From NCBI GenBank assembly GCA_021734325.1, contig JAIPJF010000008.1, forward strand, positions 68,136 to 132,135: a stretch of DNA of 64,000 nucleotides, in the 5' to 3' direction. Both the position numbers and the translations under genes were made by a program. Position 1 is the first letter of the stretch. Every line of letters begins with the position of its first letter. Of this stretch, positions 38,492 to 48,075 are shown one piece after another. The stretch comes from Fidelibacterota bacterium (lineage in GTDB: Bacteria; Fidelibacterota; UBA8477; JABMPR01). Below the pieces are notes generated by a model. It was not told where the DNA came from, made no database searches, and saw only the letters and a list, made by a program, of their open reading frames with translations.

Positions 38492-40525
38492 CTATTGAAC
38501 CAAAATCACTCCACTCCGGGGGGCTACAGCAATGCTCTTTGAAGCTGCTCCAACCCCTTCAGGACTTGCCGAACTGGCATCTGCCAATATCATCCACTCC
38601 CCTGCTGGCAGAGTGTACTTCACTGTGGTTTTGGGATTCGCATTCAGGAATACGATGATCTTTTGGTCAGCTGACATCTGAAAACCAAAAGAAAGTTTAT
38701 CCTTACTCTCAATAAAGCTGCGAAAACCTTCCTCCACATTTCGCAACTCAGCAGAGCGGTTGCGGATGGCAATCAGACCTTTGTAATAATCAACCAGATC
38801 TTTGTTGAGTGCCTTCTCATCCCAATTCAACCAATTGGTCTCATCATCTTTTTCGTATGAATTGTGATCCAGCATTCCGGCATGGGGATCTGACCCAATG
38901 CTGTTCGCTATCACCTTGGCTCGACCCCAGCTCTGTCCCTGAGCCATCATGACCGGTCCCTGAGAGACCATAAGATTCAGGGCTGCGAATTTATGCAATC
39001 TTAATTCCTCTGGAGAGAGTCTGGCTACCTGTTCACGGGTGACCACCTGCTCGCGTCCAATCTTCCCGGTCGCCAGACGGATATAATCACCCATGGTGTT
39101 GTCATCGTGACTTTCCAGATAGTTCACACTTTGAACTGGATGACGATAGTGCCCACCTTCCGGTTGGAGGTAACCAGTCATTAGACTTTTAAAATATTCC
39201 TTGGTGTTGCCGTCCCACAATTTTCCAAAAATAAAACCAGTATCGTCGGCCCGTGGATTCCTGCCCTTGATCCCATTCCTAAAACGATCATTCCAGGAGG
39301 CCCAACCATGGTCGGCCAACTCAGCTGGATTGTAAGCCCCACCACCCCAGGGTTCTGCGATAAGCAATACATCGGGGTTGATTTTTTGGGTGGCTTCAGT
39401 GATGGCATCTACTGTTTCCAGGTCGATCATGGCAGCCAGGTCAAAACGAAACCCATCGATGTGGTATTCCTCCATCCAGTAGACGAGACTTTCCACGATC
39501 ATCTTTCGCGCCATGGGGTGTTCAGTCTGGAAGTCATTCCCACACCCGCTGGCTGCGATATAGTTGCCCTTTTCATCCAATCTGAAATACACAGCTTTAT
39601 CGATGAGTTTGAAAGGGTTCTCATCGTATTGGGAAACATGATTATAAACCACATCCATGATCACTGAGATACCCTGCTGGTGGAGAATTTTTACCATTTC
39701 CTTCATCTCGTTGACAGCACGACCGTCTTCCCCCAGCCAGGCTCCCCGATCTCTGATGCCATCAGAAGCGTAGTAGATCTCCGGTGCAAAGAAGAAGGAG
39801 GTCATATAGCCCCAATGATTATTTTCGTAGGCATTCCAGTCATTCCAGACACCCAGATCAGGGTTTTTATAATCAATTTCGATATTCCCAAATTCCTGTA
39901 AAGGCAGAAATTCTACGGCGTTCACTCCCAGGTCCTTGAGATGTTGAATACCACCTCTCTGGTCTGATTCGACAAATCCCCGATAGGTACCTACCTGCTT
40001 TGTTCCAGAGCTGGGATGAACTGTCATATCCCTCAAATGCGACTCGAGGATCACCAGGTCCCCCAGAGCAGCATGAGTAAAGGTATCGCCTTCCCAGTCA
40101 TAATTTTCAGGTGGAAGGATAACCGATTTGCTTGGATAGTGGTAGTTGTTCTGCCTTACGACTGCTCTGGAATAGGGATCCGCAATAATCTGTTTCGGTG
40201 CAGATTGTCTACGATAGGCATAAAAAGGGGCAGCATGGGAGGCTTCCATTTGGAACTCCCAGACCCCATTCTTTTTTTTATTCATCAAGTGAGATTCACC
40301 AGTCGTGGATGCTTGTGAATCAAAAAAGACAATCTCCAGATCTGAAACAGCAGGGGCATATACACGAAAAATAAGTCGATCTCCACTTTGGGTGAGACCC
40401 AATGTTTCATCGACAGCTTTAAGATTTTTACTATCAGTCATTTTACTATCTAACTCCGGATTATTGGTACAGCTTATGTTTGACATGGAAATAATGAGAA
40501 TGAAGACTCCCAGTTGTAGGCGCAT
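38492..40525 (-). CDS. Pullulanase-type alpha-glucan debranching lipoprotein (GH13)
   Basis: A 677-residue secreted glycoside hydrolase that cuts alpha-1,6 links in pullulan, starch or glycogen. The leader ends in NISC, a lipobox. A CBM48-like N-terminal domain (LIFRVYAPAVSDLEIVFF) precedes the catalytic barrel, with the four GH13 regions DVVYNHV, GFRFDLAAMID (nucleophile Asp), LLIAEPWGG (acid Glu) and NYLESHDD (Asp). The NHWGYMTSFFFAPE segment is the variant of YNWGYDP typical of type I pullulanases. A beta-domain closes the protein. It is monocistronic and divergent from the thioredoxin gene. Confidence 0.93.
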   Translation of the reverse strand: MRLQLGVFILIISMSNISCTNNPELDSKMTDSKNLKAVDETLGLTQSGDRLIFRVYAPAVSDLEIVFFDSQASTTGESHLMNKKKNGVWEFQMEASHAAPFYAYRRQSAPKQIIADPYSRAVVRQNNYHYPSKSVILPPENYDWEGDTFTHAALGDLVILESHLRDMTVHPSSGTKQVGTYRGFVESDQRGGIQHLKDLGVNAVEFLPLQEFGNIEIDYKNPDLGVWNDWNAYENNHWGYMTSFFFAPEIYYASDGIRDRGAWLGEDGRAVNEMKEMVKILHQQGISVIMDVVYNHVSQYDENPFKLIDKAVYFRLDEKGNYIAASGCGNDFQTEHPMARKMIVESLVYWMEEYHIDGFRFDLAAMIDLETVDAITEATQKINPDVLLIAEPWGGGAYNPAELADHGWASWNDRFRNGIKGRNPRADDTGFIFGKLWDGNTKEYFKSLMTGYLQPEGGHYRHPVQSVNYLESHDDNTMGDYIRLATGKIGREQVVTREQVARLSPEELRLHKFAALNLMVSQGPVMMAQGQSWGRAKVIANSIGSDPHAGMLDHNSYEKDDETNWLNWDEKALNKDLVDYYKGLIAIRNRSAELRNVEEGFRSFIESKDKLSFGFQMSADQKIIVFLNANPKTTVKYTLPAGEWMILADASSASPEGVGAASKSIAVAPRSGVILVQ

Positions 40526-40568
40526 GTAAATCTCCCCTGATACTCATAAATGAATTCATTTTTCAAGT

Positions 40569-40610
40569 CCTGATTAGTGACGGTTAGGTGACATTTTCAC
40601 AATAATCAGG
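40569..40610. promoter_or_regulatory. Inverted repeat in divergent promoter region
   Basis: Arms CCTGATTAGTGA and TCAC-AA-TAATCAGG lie between the start of the pullulanase gene and the thioredoxin-like gene, 44 to 117 bases from the nearest start codons. It could be an operator or an mRNA-leader hairpin for either gene. There is no evidence for a specific regulator. Confidence 0.35.
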
Positions 40611-40726
40611 TCATCGCGGAGAAACATAATGTGAATCCAGGGATAATAAAGTCATATTCAGTGAATGAATTTGTAACGAATAGACAATAAACGTTTCTAA
40701 GAGACACAATGATAGAAGGATCAATT

Positions 40727-41221
40727 ATGAAAAAGAATAAAATTATAGCCACCGTTGCCGCCATTGTTTTTGTTGTATTCGGACTCTTTATGATCGGGAC
40801 AACATCTGCTTCCGCCCAGGAAGCACCTGATTTCACCCTTACCAATATTGAAGGTGAATCCGTCTCTCTTTCAGATTTTAAAGGCAAGGTGATCATCGTT
40901 GATTTCTGGGCAACCTGGTGTGGACCATGTAAAATGGAAATCCCCGGTTTTATCCAACTCCAGGAAGATTATAAAGACGATGTCGTTGTTCTGGGCATTT
41001 CACTGGATCAGGGTGGTCCAGCAGCCGTCGTTCCATTTGCCCAGAGGATGAACATCAATTATCCCATTGTCTACGGTGATGGTAAAGTGGTTCAGGCTTA
41101 TGGTGGTGTCCGTGGAATCCCCACAACCTTTGTTATTGATCGGGATTTCAATATCCAGCGTAAATATGTTGGATACACTGATCACAAGGTGTTTGAAAAA
41201 GATATTCTGGCTTTCAAGTAA
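40727..41221 (+). CDS. TlpA/ResA-like exported thioredoxin
   Basis: A periplasmic thiol-disulfide protein of about 164 residues (start ATG 40727, MKKNK; a start at 40709 is also open). A signal peptide or anchor (VAAIVFVVFGLFMIG, cut near ASAQ) precedes a redoxin domain beginning QEAPDFTLTNIEGE, with the active site FWATWCGPCKMEIPG and a cis-proline in GIPTTFVID. Members reduce apocytochrome c cysteines or periplasmic disulfides. It is monocistronic, with a strong terminator after it. Confidence 0.92.
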   Translation: MKKNKIIATVAAIVFVVFGLFMIGTTSASAQEAPDFTLTNIEGESVSLSDFKGKVIIVDFWATWCGPCKMEIPGFIQLQEDYKDDVVVLGISLDQGGPAAVVPFAQRMNINYPIVYGDGKVVQAYGGVRGIPTTFVIDRDFNIQRKYVGYTDHKVFEKDILAFK

Positions 41222-41252
41222 GCTTCCAGTACAAAACATTTGCAATTCAGAT

Positions 41253-41282
41253 AAAAACCCCACCCGTTTCGGTGGGGTTTTT
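41253..41282 (+). terminator. Terminator after tlpA-like gene
   Basis: A perfect 12-base-pair stem (AAAAACCCCACC / GGTGGGGTTTTT) with a six-base loop, followed by TAATTT. It lies 31 bases after the stop codon of the thioredoxin-like gene. A-rich and T-rich ends on both sides mean it could act in both directions, but no minus-strand gene needs it. Confidence 0.92.
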
Positions 41283-41417
41283 AATTTAGACAGCATATCT
41301 TGTCCTGAAGGATGGGGTGGTTTTTCGCCGATCTCGCGTTTGTTCGGATAAAATTTATTTTGCATACAGCTTGGTGTACGTTTAGTTTCGCCCCGCTAAC
41401 GGACTGGAGGACGAATA

Positions 41418-41609
41418 ATGGCCAAAGCACAAGCATTCGGAGATAAAGTACGCGGAAAGATCCGTACTCACAAAAAGATGGTACGCTATATACTGCCAAT
41501 CAAAAAAGATAATAATTCCCTTCGTTTTAAAGAAGGTATGCTCTCTGTCCCTGAAGACAGGGAACATGGTGATTTCATCGCTGATCAGCTGGACACACTG
41601 AGTAAATAA
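41418..41609 (+). CDS. Unrecognised 63-residue basic/acidic protein
   Basis: I do not recognise this gene. The start is well supported by GGAGG eight bases upstream (41406-41410). The protein has a basic N-terminal half (DKVRGKIRTHKKMVRYILPI) and an acidic C-terminal half, with no cysteines, no membrane segment and no signal. The VRYILPIKK segment followed by SLRFKEGMLSVPED suggests a small beta-structured domain. It stands alone between two strong terminators, so it has its own promoter and is probably well expressed. Confidence 0.8.
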   Translation: MAKAQAFGDKVRGKIRTHKKMVRYILPIKKDNNSLRFKEGMLSVPEDREHGDFIADQLDTLSK

Positions 41610-41632
41610 GCTTTTATTCCAATAACAATTTG

Positions 41633-41667
41633 AGAAACGCTCCTTTTGGGGGCGTTTCTTTTTTTTT
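41633..41667 (+). terminator. Terminator after small 63-residue gene
   Basis: A stem of about 11 base pairs (AGAAACGCTCC with GGGGCGTTTCT, one T.G pair) and a TTTT(G) loop, followed by ten T residues. It begins 23 bases after the stop of the small gene and ends about 90 bases before the ligase start. Confidence 0.9.
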
Positions 41668-41756
41668 ATCCAAGTCTGCAGAGGAACCTCGCAAATTACC
41701 TGACCAGCTTGGTTTACCGGTGGAAATCCCTATACAACCGATTACCTTTCTACGCT

Positions 41757-43781
41757 ATGAACCACCAACAAGTTGAACAACGTATTCGGGATTTAATTGC
41801 CGAACTGAATGAGCACAACCATCGGTACTATATTCTTGATGATCCCATCATTTCAGATGCTGGCTATGATCAGCTCCTCCGTGAACTCCAGGAGCTGGAA
41901 ACCGAATTCCCAGATCTTGTTCAGGACGATTCCCCTTCTCAACGTGTTGGAAGCAGACCGCAGTCAAAATTTGAGCCCTTGACCCATACTACTCCCATGC
42001 TCTCCCTGGAAAATGCCATGGATGATCAAGAATTAATTGATTTCGACAGGCGGGTACGCAAAGATCTTGAGCTTGAAACCCTTGGGTATGTTGTCGAACC
42101 AAAACTGGACGGTCTCGGGGTCGAACTGATCTACATCAACGGTGTTTTTACGGCAGGATCCACCCGTGGGGACGGATTCATCGGTGAAAATATCACCCAG
42201 AATTTAAAAACCCTCCGTTCCCTGCCCCTGAGGCTCAGGAGTGCAAGCAGGGTTGTACCACCTTATCTTGAAGTCCGTGGGGAAGTCTTTATGGCCCACA
42301 AGGATTTTGAGAATCTGAATCAACGTCAGTTGGCAGATGGGAAGTCTCTCTTTGCAAATCCCAGGAATGCCGCCGCAGGAAGTCTCAGACAACTCGATTC
42401 CCGAATTACGGCACGTCGCAATCTTCAGATCAATATTTATGCTCCCGGTCGCATCGATGATTTTGAGATACAAACCCATTTTGAATTCATGCAGGCCCTC
42501 AAGGATTGGGGACTCCCAGTCAATGATCGTTACCAGTTGTGTAATGGGATCGAAGAGGTGCTGACAGTTCATCAGAATCTCGAACAAAACCGTGAAGCCT
42601 TAAGCTATGATATTGATGGCAGTGTTACCAAGGTGAATTTGATTGCCTATCAGGAGCAGCTGGGAATTCGGAGTCGCTCACCCCGCTGGGCCATTGCCGG
42701 CAAGTTCAAGGCCAGACAGGAAATCACACGCATTATGAGCATTGAAGCAAGCGTTGGTCGGACAGGGGCCGTGACGCCAGTTGCGAATCTGGAGCCGGTT
42801 CCCATTGGAGGGGTGATCGTCGCAAGAGCCACTCTTCATAATCAGGATGAGATTGACCGAAAAGATGTTCGGGAAGGTGACACCGTTGTGGTTCAACGAG
42901 CCGGTGATGTGATTCCTGAGGTTGTAAAAGTCATCATGGAAGCGCGTGATCCACATTCACAGGCATACCATATCCCCGAGTTTTGTCCCGTCTGTCACGG
43001 ACATGTCATCAGGCTGGATGGCGAAGCAAAACATTATTGCCAGAACATTTCCTGTCCCGCTCAGATAAAAGGGCGTATCGAACATTTCGTTTCAAAACGA
43101 TGTCTGGATATTGATGGGTTCGGGACCAAGCTGGTATCCCAACTGGTTGATACCGGGTTGATAAAGAGTATTGCAGATATCTATTCCCTGACTGCAGATC
43201 AATTGGCTGGTTTGGATCGGATGGCTGAAAAGTCAGCCGAAAATATCCTGCAAGCTATCGAGAATAGTAAATCAGCAGAGCTCTGGCGCATGCTTCACGG
43301 TCTGGGAATACGTCATGTTGGTGAACATCTTTCCAAGGTTCTGGCCAGGAAGTACGGTTCCCTGAAGGGTCTCTCAGAAGCAGATATTGAGGATCTGGAG
43401 ATCACACCTGAAGTGGGACCCATTGTCGCCCGAGGGGTTAAGGAATTCTTTAAGGAAGAAATCAATCTGAATCTAATCGTCGAATTGAAGGGTCATGGAC
43501 TGGATCCGGTTGAGGAAGTGGATTCAACTTCCCCAGGCATTCTTGTCGGTCTATCTTTCGTGTTCACCGGTAAACTTGATTTTTTAAATCGTGACAGTGC
43601 GCGTGAAATAGTGGAATCCAACGGAGGCTCGACCTCAAACTCCATTAGCAAGAAAACTGATTTTCTGGTCGCAGGACCAGGGGCCGGATCAAAACTGGAG
43701 AAAGCAGCAACATTGGGCGTCAAGGTTATATCAGAAGCTGATTTCCGCAAAATGGTGGGGATAGATCAAGACCATGTTTAA
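41757..43781 (+). CDS. ligA: NAD-dependent DNA ligase
   Basis: The replicative ligase that seals nicks using NAD. From the ATG at 41757 (MNHQQVEQ) it is about 674 residues, the family norm; the longer reading from 41646 begins inside the terminator upstream and is not used. The adenylated lysine is in VEPKLDGLGVEL, the zinc-binding cysteines are in EFCPVCHGH and HYCQNISCPAQ, HhH repeats follow, and a BRCT domain (LVGLSFVFTGKL) ends the protein. Its last bases overlap the biotin carboxylase start by eight. Confidence 0.97.
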   Translation: MNHQQVEQRIRDLIAELNEHNHRYYILDDPIISDAGYDQLLRELQELETEFPDLVQDDSPSQRVGSRPQSKFEPLTHTTPMLSLENAMDDQELIDFDRRVRKDLELETLGYVVEPKLDGLGVELIYINGVFTAGSTRGDGFIGENITQNLKTLRSLPLRLRSASRVVPPYLEVRGEVFMAHKDFENLNQRQLADGKSLFANPRNAAAGSLRQLDSRITARRNLQINIYAPGRIDDFEIQTHFEFMQALKDWGLPVNDRYQLCNGIEEVLTVHQNLEQNREALSYDIDGSVTKVNLIAYQEQLGIRSRSPRWAIAGKFKARQEITRIMSIEASVGRTGAVTPVANLEPVPIGGVIVARATLHNQDEIDRKDVREGDTVVVQRAGDVIPEVVKVIMEARDPHSQAYHIPEFCPVCHGHVIRLDGEAKHYCQNISCPAQIKGRIEHFVSKRCLDIDGFGTKLVSQLVDTGLIKSIADIYSLTADQLAGLDRMAEKSAENILQAIENSKSAELWRMLHGLGIRHVGEHLSKVLARKYGSLKGLSEADIEDLEITPEVGPIVARGVKEFFKEEINLNLIVELKGHGLDPVEEVDSTSPGILVGLSFVFTGKLDFLNRDSAREIVESNGGSTSNSISKKTDFLVAGPGAGSKLEKAATLGVKVISEADFRKMVGIDQDHV

Positions 43782-45279
43782 AAAGATACTGGTTGCAAAT
43801 CGAGGTGAGATCGCCCTGCGGGTGATGAGAACCTGTCGCGAGTTAAATATTGAGACGGTGGCTGTATTTTCCGAGGCAGATCGAACAGCTCCCCATGTAC
43901 TGTTTGCAGATGAGGCTTACTATCTTGGGCCAGCACCATCCAATGAGAGTTACTTGCGGCATGATAAAATTTTGGAAATCGCGCTGCAATCTCATGCTGA
44001 GGCCATTCATCCGGGATACGGATTCCTTTCAGAAAATACGGAATTTGCCAGGAGGGTAGCAGAGGCGGGCATGGTCTTTATCGGACCACCAGCCTCAGCA
44101 ATAAAGACCATGGGAGATAAAACCATGGCTCGACAGGCAATGCTCCAGACCGATGTACCAGTCGTTCCTGGGACAGAAGAGCCCATCGATAATGTCGAAG
44201 AGGCGCTGGCTGTTGCTAAAACAATTGGTTTCCCTGTACTCATCAAGGCAGCTGGCGGCGGCGGCGGTAAAGGCATGCGCATTGTAAATAATACCCAAAC
44301 TTTTATTGATGCGGTTGGCAAGGCACAACGTGAGTCAAAATCTGCCTTTGGCGACAGTCGGGTGTACATAGAAAAATACCTTGAAGAACCCCATCATATT
44401 GAATTTCAAATTCTCGCCGATGAACATGGGAATATTATCCATTTGAATGAGCGAGAGTGCTCCATACAGAGGCGTTATCAAAAAGTCATCGAAGAATCCC
44501 CTTCCCCCTTTATTGACCAGGATCTCAGAGACAGAATGGGCAAGGCTGCTGTAGAAACAGCCCGAAAATGTGATTATGTTGGTGCCGGAACTGTTGAATT
44601 TCTTGTGGACAAACATAAGAACTTCTACTTCCTGGAGATGAATACTCGTCTTCAGGTAGAACATCCCGTTACAGAGATGGTAACTGGAATCGATCTGGTT
44701 GCTGAGCAGATTCGTGTAGCCTCCGGTTTGCCACTGGAGATCAAACAGGAGGATGTCAAAATATATGGTCATGCAATTGAATGCCGTATCTATGCAGAGG
44801 ATGCTGCCCAGGATTTTACACCTTCAACCGGGAAAATCGTAATGCTCCAGATTCCGGATGGAGCCGGAACACGTTTTGACGGTGCGATTCGCCAGGATAT
44901 GGAAATCACACCCTACTATGACCCCATGTTAGGCAAGCTGATTTGCTGGGCCAAGGATCGTGAAGGGGCACTGAATCGCAGTGAGAGGGCGTTGCGTGAG
45001 TTTTATATCGGAGGGATTGAAACCACAATTCAGTTCTGTCGAGCTGTTATCAGACACCCAGTATTCAGACAGGGACCCTATGACACCCATTTTTATACTC
45101 AATTTCAGAAAGCACTCCATGCAGATATCACCCGGGCAACAGAAGACGTCCTAGTTGTTGCAGGGGCAACACTCTATCAGCACAAGGAACAATTGAAACA
45201 CATCTCTGAATCCGGAAAGTCCGATCGGAAGGGAAGATCGAATTGGGTCCGCGCCCAAATGGGGAGAGAACAATCTTGA
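43774..45279 (+). CDS. accC: Biotin carboxylase subunit of an acyl-CoA carboxylase
   Basis: A 501-residue ATP-grasp enzyme that carboxylates the biotin on a carrier protein. Visible blocks are KILVANRGEIALRVMR, HPGYGFLSEN, the ATP loop KAAGGGGGKGMR, and EMNTRLQVEHPVTEM. With the biotinyl gene next to it and a methylmalonyl-type mutase downstream, the subunit could serve propionyl-CoA or acetyl-CoA carboxylase; no carboxyltransferase subunit is in the window. The biotin carrier begins at its stop (TTGA overlap). Confidence 0.95.
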   Translation: MFKKILVANRGEIALRVMRTCRELNIETVAVFSEADRTAPHVLFADEAYYLGPAPSNESYLRHDKILEIALQSHAEAIHPGYGFLSENTEFARRVAEAGMVFIGPPASAIKTMGDKTMARQAMLQTDVPVVPGTEEPIDNVEEALAVAKTIGFPVLIKAAGGGGGKGMRIVNNTQTFIDAVGKAQRESKSAFGDSRVYIEKYLEEPHHIEFQILADEHGNIIHLNERECSIQRRYQKVIEESPSPFIDQDLRDRMGKAAVETARKCDYVGAGTVEFLVDKHKNFYFLEMNTRLQVEHPVTEMVTGIDLVAEQIRVASGLPLEIKQEDVKIYGHAIECRIYAEDAAQDFTPSTGKIVMLQIPDGAGTRFDGAIRQDMEITPYYDPMLGKLICWAKDREGALNRSERALREFYIGGIETTIQFCRAVIRHPVFRQGPYDTHFYTQFQKALHADITRATEDVLVVAGATLYQHKEQLKHISESGKSDRKGRSNWVRAQMGREQS

Positions 45280-45776
45280 AATATGAGATAAATACGATTG
45301 ACCAGGCGATACAGATCGAGATTCTTCCTGACAAAGAAAAAATAATGATTCAGCAGGGAAAAAACAAATTGATGTTTGATGCTGTTCGCGTTCAACCGGA
45401 AATGTACAGCGTGCTTATGAACAATCGTTCCTTTGTTGTTGGGGTTTGTTCCATGGGGAAAAACCGTGTCACTGTAAATGGTACTCCCATTTCACTGCAA
45501 TTACTCGATGCTGTTCATCTCCACCTCAGGGAACTGGGTTGGGAATCAATGCAAGAGACAAAAGCCGGATTGATTGAGACACAGATCCCAGGCTTGATCA
45601 CACAAATTTTTCATCAGGTTGGTGATATGGTAAATGAAGGTGAGCCCCTGTTTCTCATGGAAGCCATGAAAATGGAAAATGAGATCAAGGCACCTCTTAC
45701 CGGCAGGATATCGAAAATAAGCGTGAAGGAAGGTCAGACCGTTGACAAGGGAACAAACATCATGGAGATCGGGTAA
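45276..45776 (+). CDS. Biotinyl carrier protein of an acyl-CoA carboxylase
   Basis: A protein of about 166 residues with the biotin-attachment lysine in the classic MEAMKMENEI loop near the C-terminus. The N-terminal half is a beta-structured linker region typical of stand-alone carriers paired with AccC-type proteins in propionyl-CoA carboxylases. I chose the TTG at 45276, which shares TTGA with the stop of the carboxylase gene; an ATG at 45243 would overlap it by 37 bases in another frame. The adjacent biotin ligase probably modifies this protein. Confidence 0.9.
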   Translation: MKYEINTIDQAIQIEILPDKEKIMIQQGKNKLMFDAVRVQPEMYSVLMNNRSFVVGVCSMGKNRVTVNGTPISLQLLDAVHLHLRELGWESMQETKAGLIETQIPGLITQIFHQVGDMVNEGEPLFLMEAMKMENEIKAPLTGRISKISVKEGQTVDKGTNIMEIG

Positions 45777-45818
45777 GGCTATTGAGAATTGAAGAATTTA
45801 ATGGGTATTGGGAGATAA

Positions 45819-46541
45819 ATGTTAGGTAGAATTTTTGGAGCAGGACTCGGATGGGCTTTTGCAGGTCCTATCGGTGGTCTCATCGGTTGGTGGCTGGGTG
45901 GCCAATTGGATGGTGGTCAGGTTACCAGTCAGAGTGGATTCAGCACAATTAAACAACAAACCAAACCTGGAGATTTTGCCATCGCTTTGCTGGTACTAGT
46001 AGCGGCAGTGATGAAAGCCGATGGCAAGGTGGTCAAATCTGAACTGGATTATGTCAAACAATTCCTGATCAAAAGTTTCGGGCGGGAAAATGCCACTGAA
46101 ATGCTGATCTTGTTAAAGAATTTACTCGAGCAAAATTATTATATCTACGAAGTTGCTCAGCAAATCAATAGACACATGAATTCAGCCGAGAAACTTCAGT
46201 TGCTCCATGTCATGTTCGGTGTAAGTCAGGCAGATGGACATATTGACCAGATCGAAATTGATGTTATAAGAGAAATTGCACAGCACCTAAAAATAAAATC
46301 TGCAGATGTCGATGCTATCCAGGCCATTTTTATAAAAGACAACAAATCATTTTACAAAATTCTGGAGATCGATCCTTCGGCAAGTGATCAAGAGGTGAAA
46401 AAAGCGTACCGCTCCATGGCTACGCGATTTCATCCGGACAAAGTGGAGCATCTTGGACCGGATTTCCAAAAAATGGCTGATGAAAAGTTCAAAGCCATCA
46501 ACGAAGCCTATCAGCAGATCAAATCTGAGCGAGGGATATAG
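45819..46541 (+). CDS. TerB/DnaJ-domain membrane-associated protein (DjlA-like)
   Basis: A 240-residue protein with a glycine-rich membrane-inserting N-terminus (residues 1-30, GxxxG type as in DjlA), a TerB/DjlA-N helical domain (about 50-165, including [13 protein letters not shown] and [13 protein letters not shown]), and a J domain at the C-terminus with the HPD triad at 205-207. It would stimulate a DnaK ATPase near the membrane. Its place between carboxylase and mutase genes is unexplained. Confidence 0.92.
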   Translation: MLGRIFGAGLGWAFAGPIGGLIGWWLGGQLDGGQVTSQSGFSTIKQQTKPGDFAIALLVLVAAVMKADGKVVKSELDYVKQFLIKSFGRENATEMLILLKNLLEQNYYIYEVAQQINRHMNSAEKLQLLHVMFGVSQADGHIDQIEIDVIREIAQHLKIKSADVDAIQAIFIKDNKSFYKILEIDPSASDQEVKKAYRSMATRFHPDKVEHLGPDFQKMADEKFKAINEAYQQIKSERGI

Positions 46542-46549
46542 GTAAACAG

Positions 46550-48052
46550 ATGAATAATAAGGCAGAAAAAGCCGGGCAATTCCCGTTTACCAGGGGTATT
46601 TACGAGGACATGTACCGCTCCCGCAAGTGGACCATGCGTCAGTACGCTGGGTTTTCCAGCGCCGAGGCTTCAAATGCCAGATATCGTTATCTACTGGATC
46701 AGGGGCAAACCGGACTTTCGGTTGCTTTCGATCTGCCAACCCAGATTGGCTATGATTCTGATGCCCCGCTTTCAGAAGGGGAAATAGGCAAAGTAGGAGT
46801 GCCCATCGACACTCTGGCAGATATGGAAATCCTGTTCCAGGAGATTCCTCTGGATAAAGTTTCCACCTCGATGACCATAAACTCCACAGCCGCCATTCTT
46901 CTGGCCATGTACCAGGTTGTTGCGGAAAAGCAGGGTGTTAGCAGCGAGCAGCTTAGGGGAACCATCCAGAATGATGTCCTCAAAGAATATATCGCCCGGG
47001 GCACTTATATCTACCCGCCCGCTCCCTCCCTGCGTTTGATCACAAACGTGTTTTCCCATTGTGATGAGCATATGCCCAATTGGAACACCATATCCATATC
47101 CGGTTACCATATCCGAGAAGCCGGGTCTACAGCCGCCCAGGAACTAGCCTTCACCTTTGCCAATGGAATCGCCTATGTGGAAGCGGCACTGGCTGCCGGT
47201 TTGGATGTCAATAAATTTGGTGCCCGATTATCCTTTTTTTGGAATGCCCATAACGATCTCTTTGAGGAAGTTGCCAAATTCAGAGCATCACGTAGCATCT
47301 GGGCAAAGATCATGAAGAATCGCTTTGGCGCTACCAACCCCAAAGCCATGATGTGTCGATTTCATACCCAAACAGGAGGTTCAACCCTGACCGCGCAACA
47401 AATTGACAATAATATTGTTCGAGTAACGATTCAAGCCTTGGCGGCCGTTCTGGGGGGCACCCAGTCCTTGCACACAAATGCCCGGGATGAGGCTCTCGCC
47501 CTGCCCACAGAAGCGTCTGCGAGACTTGCTCTACGCACCCAGCAGATAATCGCTGAAGAAAGTGGCATTACAGAGTATGTGGATCCGTTGGCCGGATCAG
47601 AGGTTATTGAAAAACTGACCACCGAACTTGAAGATCAGGTTTTTAAATATCTTGAAACCATTGATCAAATCGGTGGGGCGGTCAAGGCGATTGAAAGCGG
47701 CTATTTTCAAAACGAAATCGGCTTAAGCGCCTACCGATATCAGCAGGAGATCGAGTCAAAGGAGCGGATCATTGTCGGGGTCAATAAATTCACATCAACT
47801 GAGAATTTTCAGGGTGACATCCTGGCGTTGGATAGTGAGGCAGCCAAGAGACAGATAGCCCGTCTTAAATCGGTCAAAGCAGAGCGGAATACACCAGCCG
47901 TTCAAACATCGCTGGATAAACTGGTGAACGCTGCACGTTCAGAGGATGTCAATCTATTCCCATATATACTGGAAGCAGTTCGTGAATATGCTTCAATTGG
48001 TGAAATTTCAAACGCCCTGCGCTCTGTCTTCGGTGAATATCGAGCAAATTGA
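46550..48052 (+). CDS. Methylmalonyl-CoA mutase-type catalytic subunit
   Basis: A 500-residue TIM-barrel subunit of the B12-dependent acyl-CoA mutases. The start [19 protein letters not shown], then [16 protein letters not shown], and the [16 protein letters not shown] and [15 protein letters not shown] boxes are typical. The C-terminal cobalamin-binding domain is absent, so a separate small subunit with the DxHxxG loop is needed and is not in the window. The usual reaction is (R)-methylmalonyl-CoA to succinyl-CoA, but isobutyryl-CoA mutases look alike. Context with the biotin enzymes favours propionate handling. Confidence 0.93.
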   Translation: MNNKAEKAGQFPFTRGIYEDMYRSRKWTMRQYAGFSSAEASNARYRYLLDQGQTGLSVAFDLPTQIGYDSDAPLSEGEIGKVGVPIDTLADMEILFQEIPLDKVSTSMTINSTAAILLAMYQVVAEKQGVSSEQLRGTIQNDVLKEYIARGTYIYPPAPSLRLITNVFSHCDEHMPNWNTISISGYHIREAGSTAAQELAFTFANGIAYVEAALAAGLDVNKFGARLSFFWNAHNDLFEEVAKFRASRSIWAKIMKNRFGATNPKAMMCRFHTQTGGSTLTAQQIDNNIVRVTIQALAAVLGGTQSLHTNARDEALALPTEASARLALRTQQIIAEESGITEYVDPLAGSEVIEKLTTELEDQVFKYLETIDQIGGAVKAIESGYFQNEIGLSAYRYQQEIESKERIIVGVNKFTSTENFQGDILALDSEAAKRQIARLKSVKAERNTPAVQTSLDKLVNAARSEDVNLFPYILEAVREYASIGEISNALRSVFGEYRAN

Positions 48053-48075
48053 ATCAGAGTTATAATCCATCCCTT

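Noticed and set aside
41646-41756. Upstream extension of ligA
   Set aside because: It begins within the terminator of the preceding gene and adds residues that no LigA has; the ATG at 41757 gives the family start.
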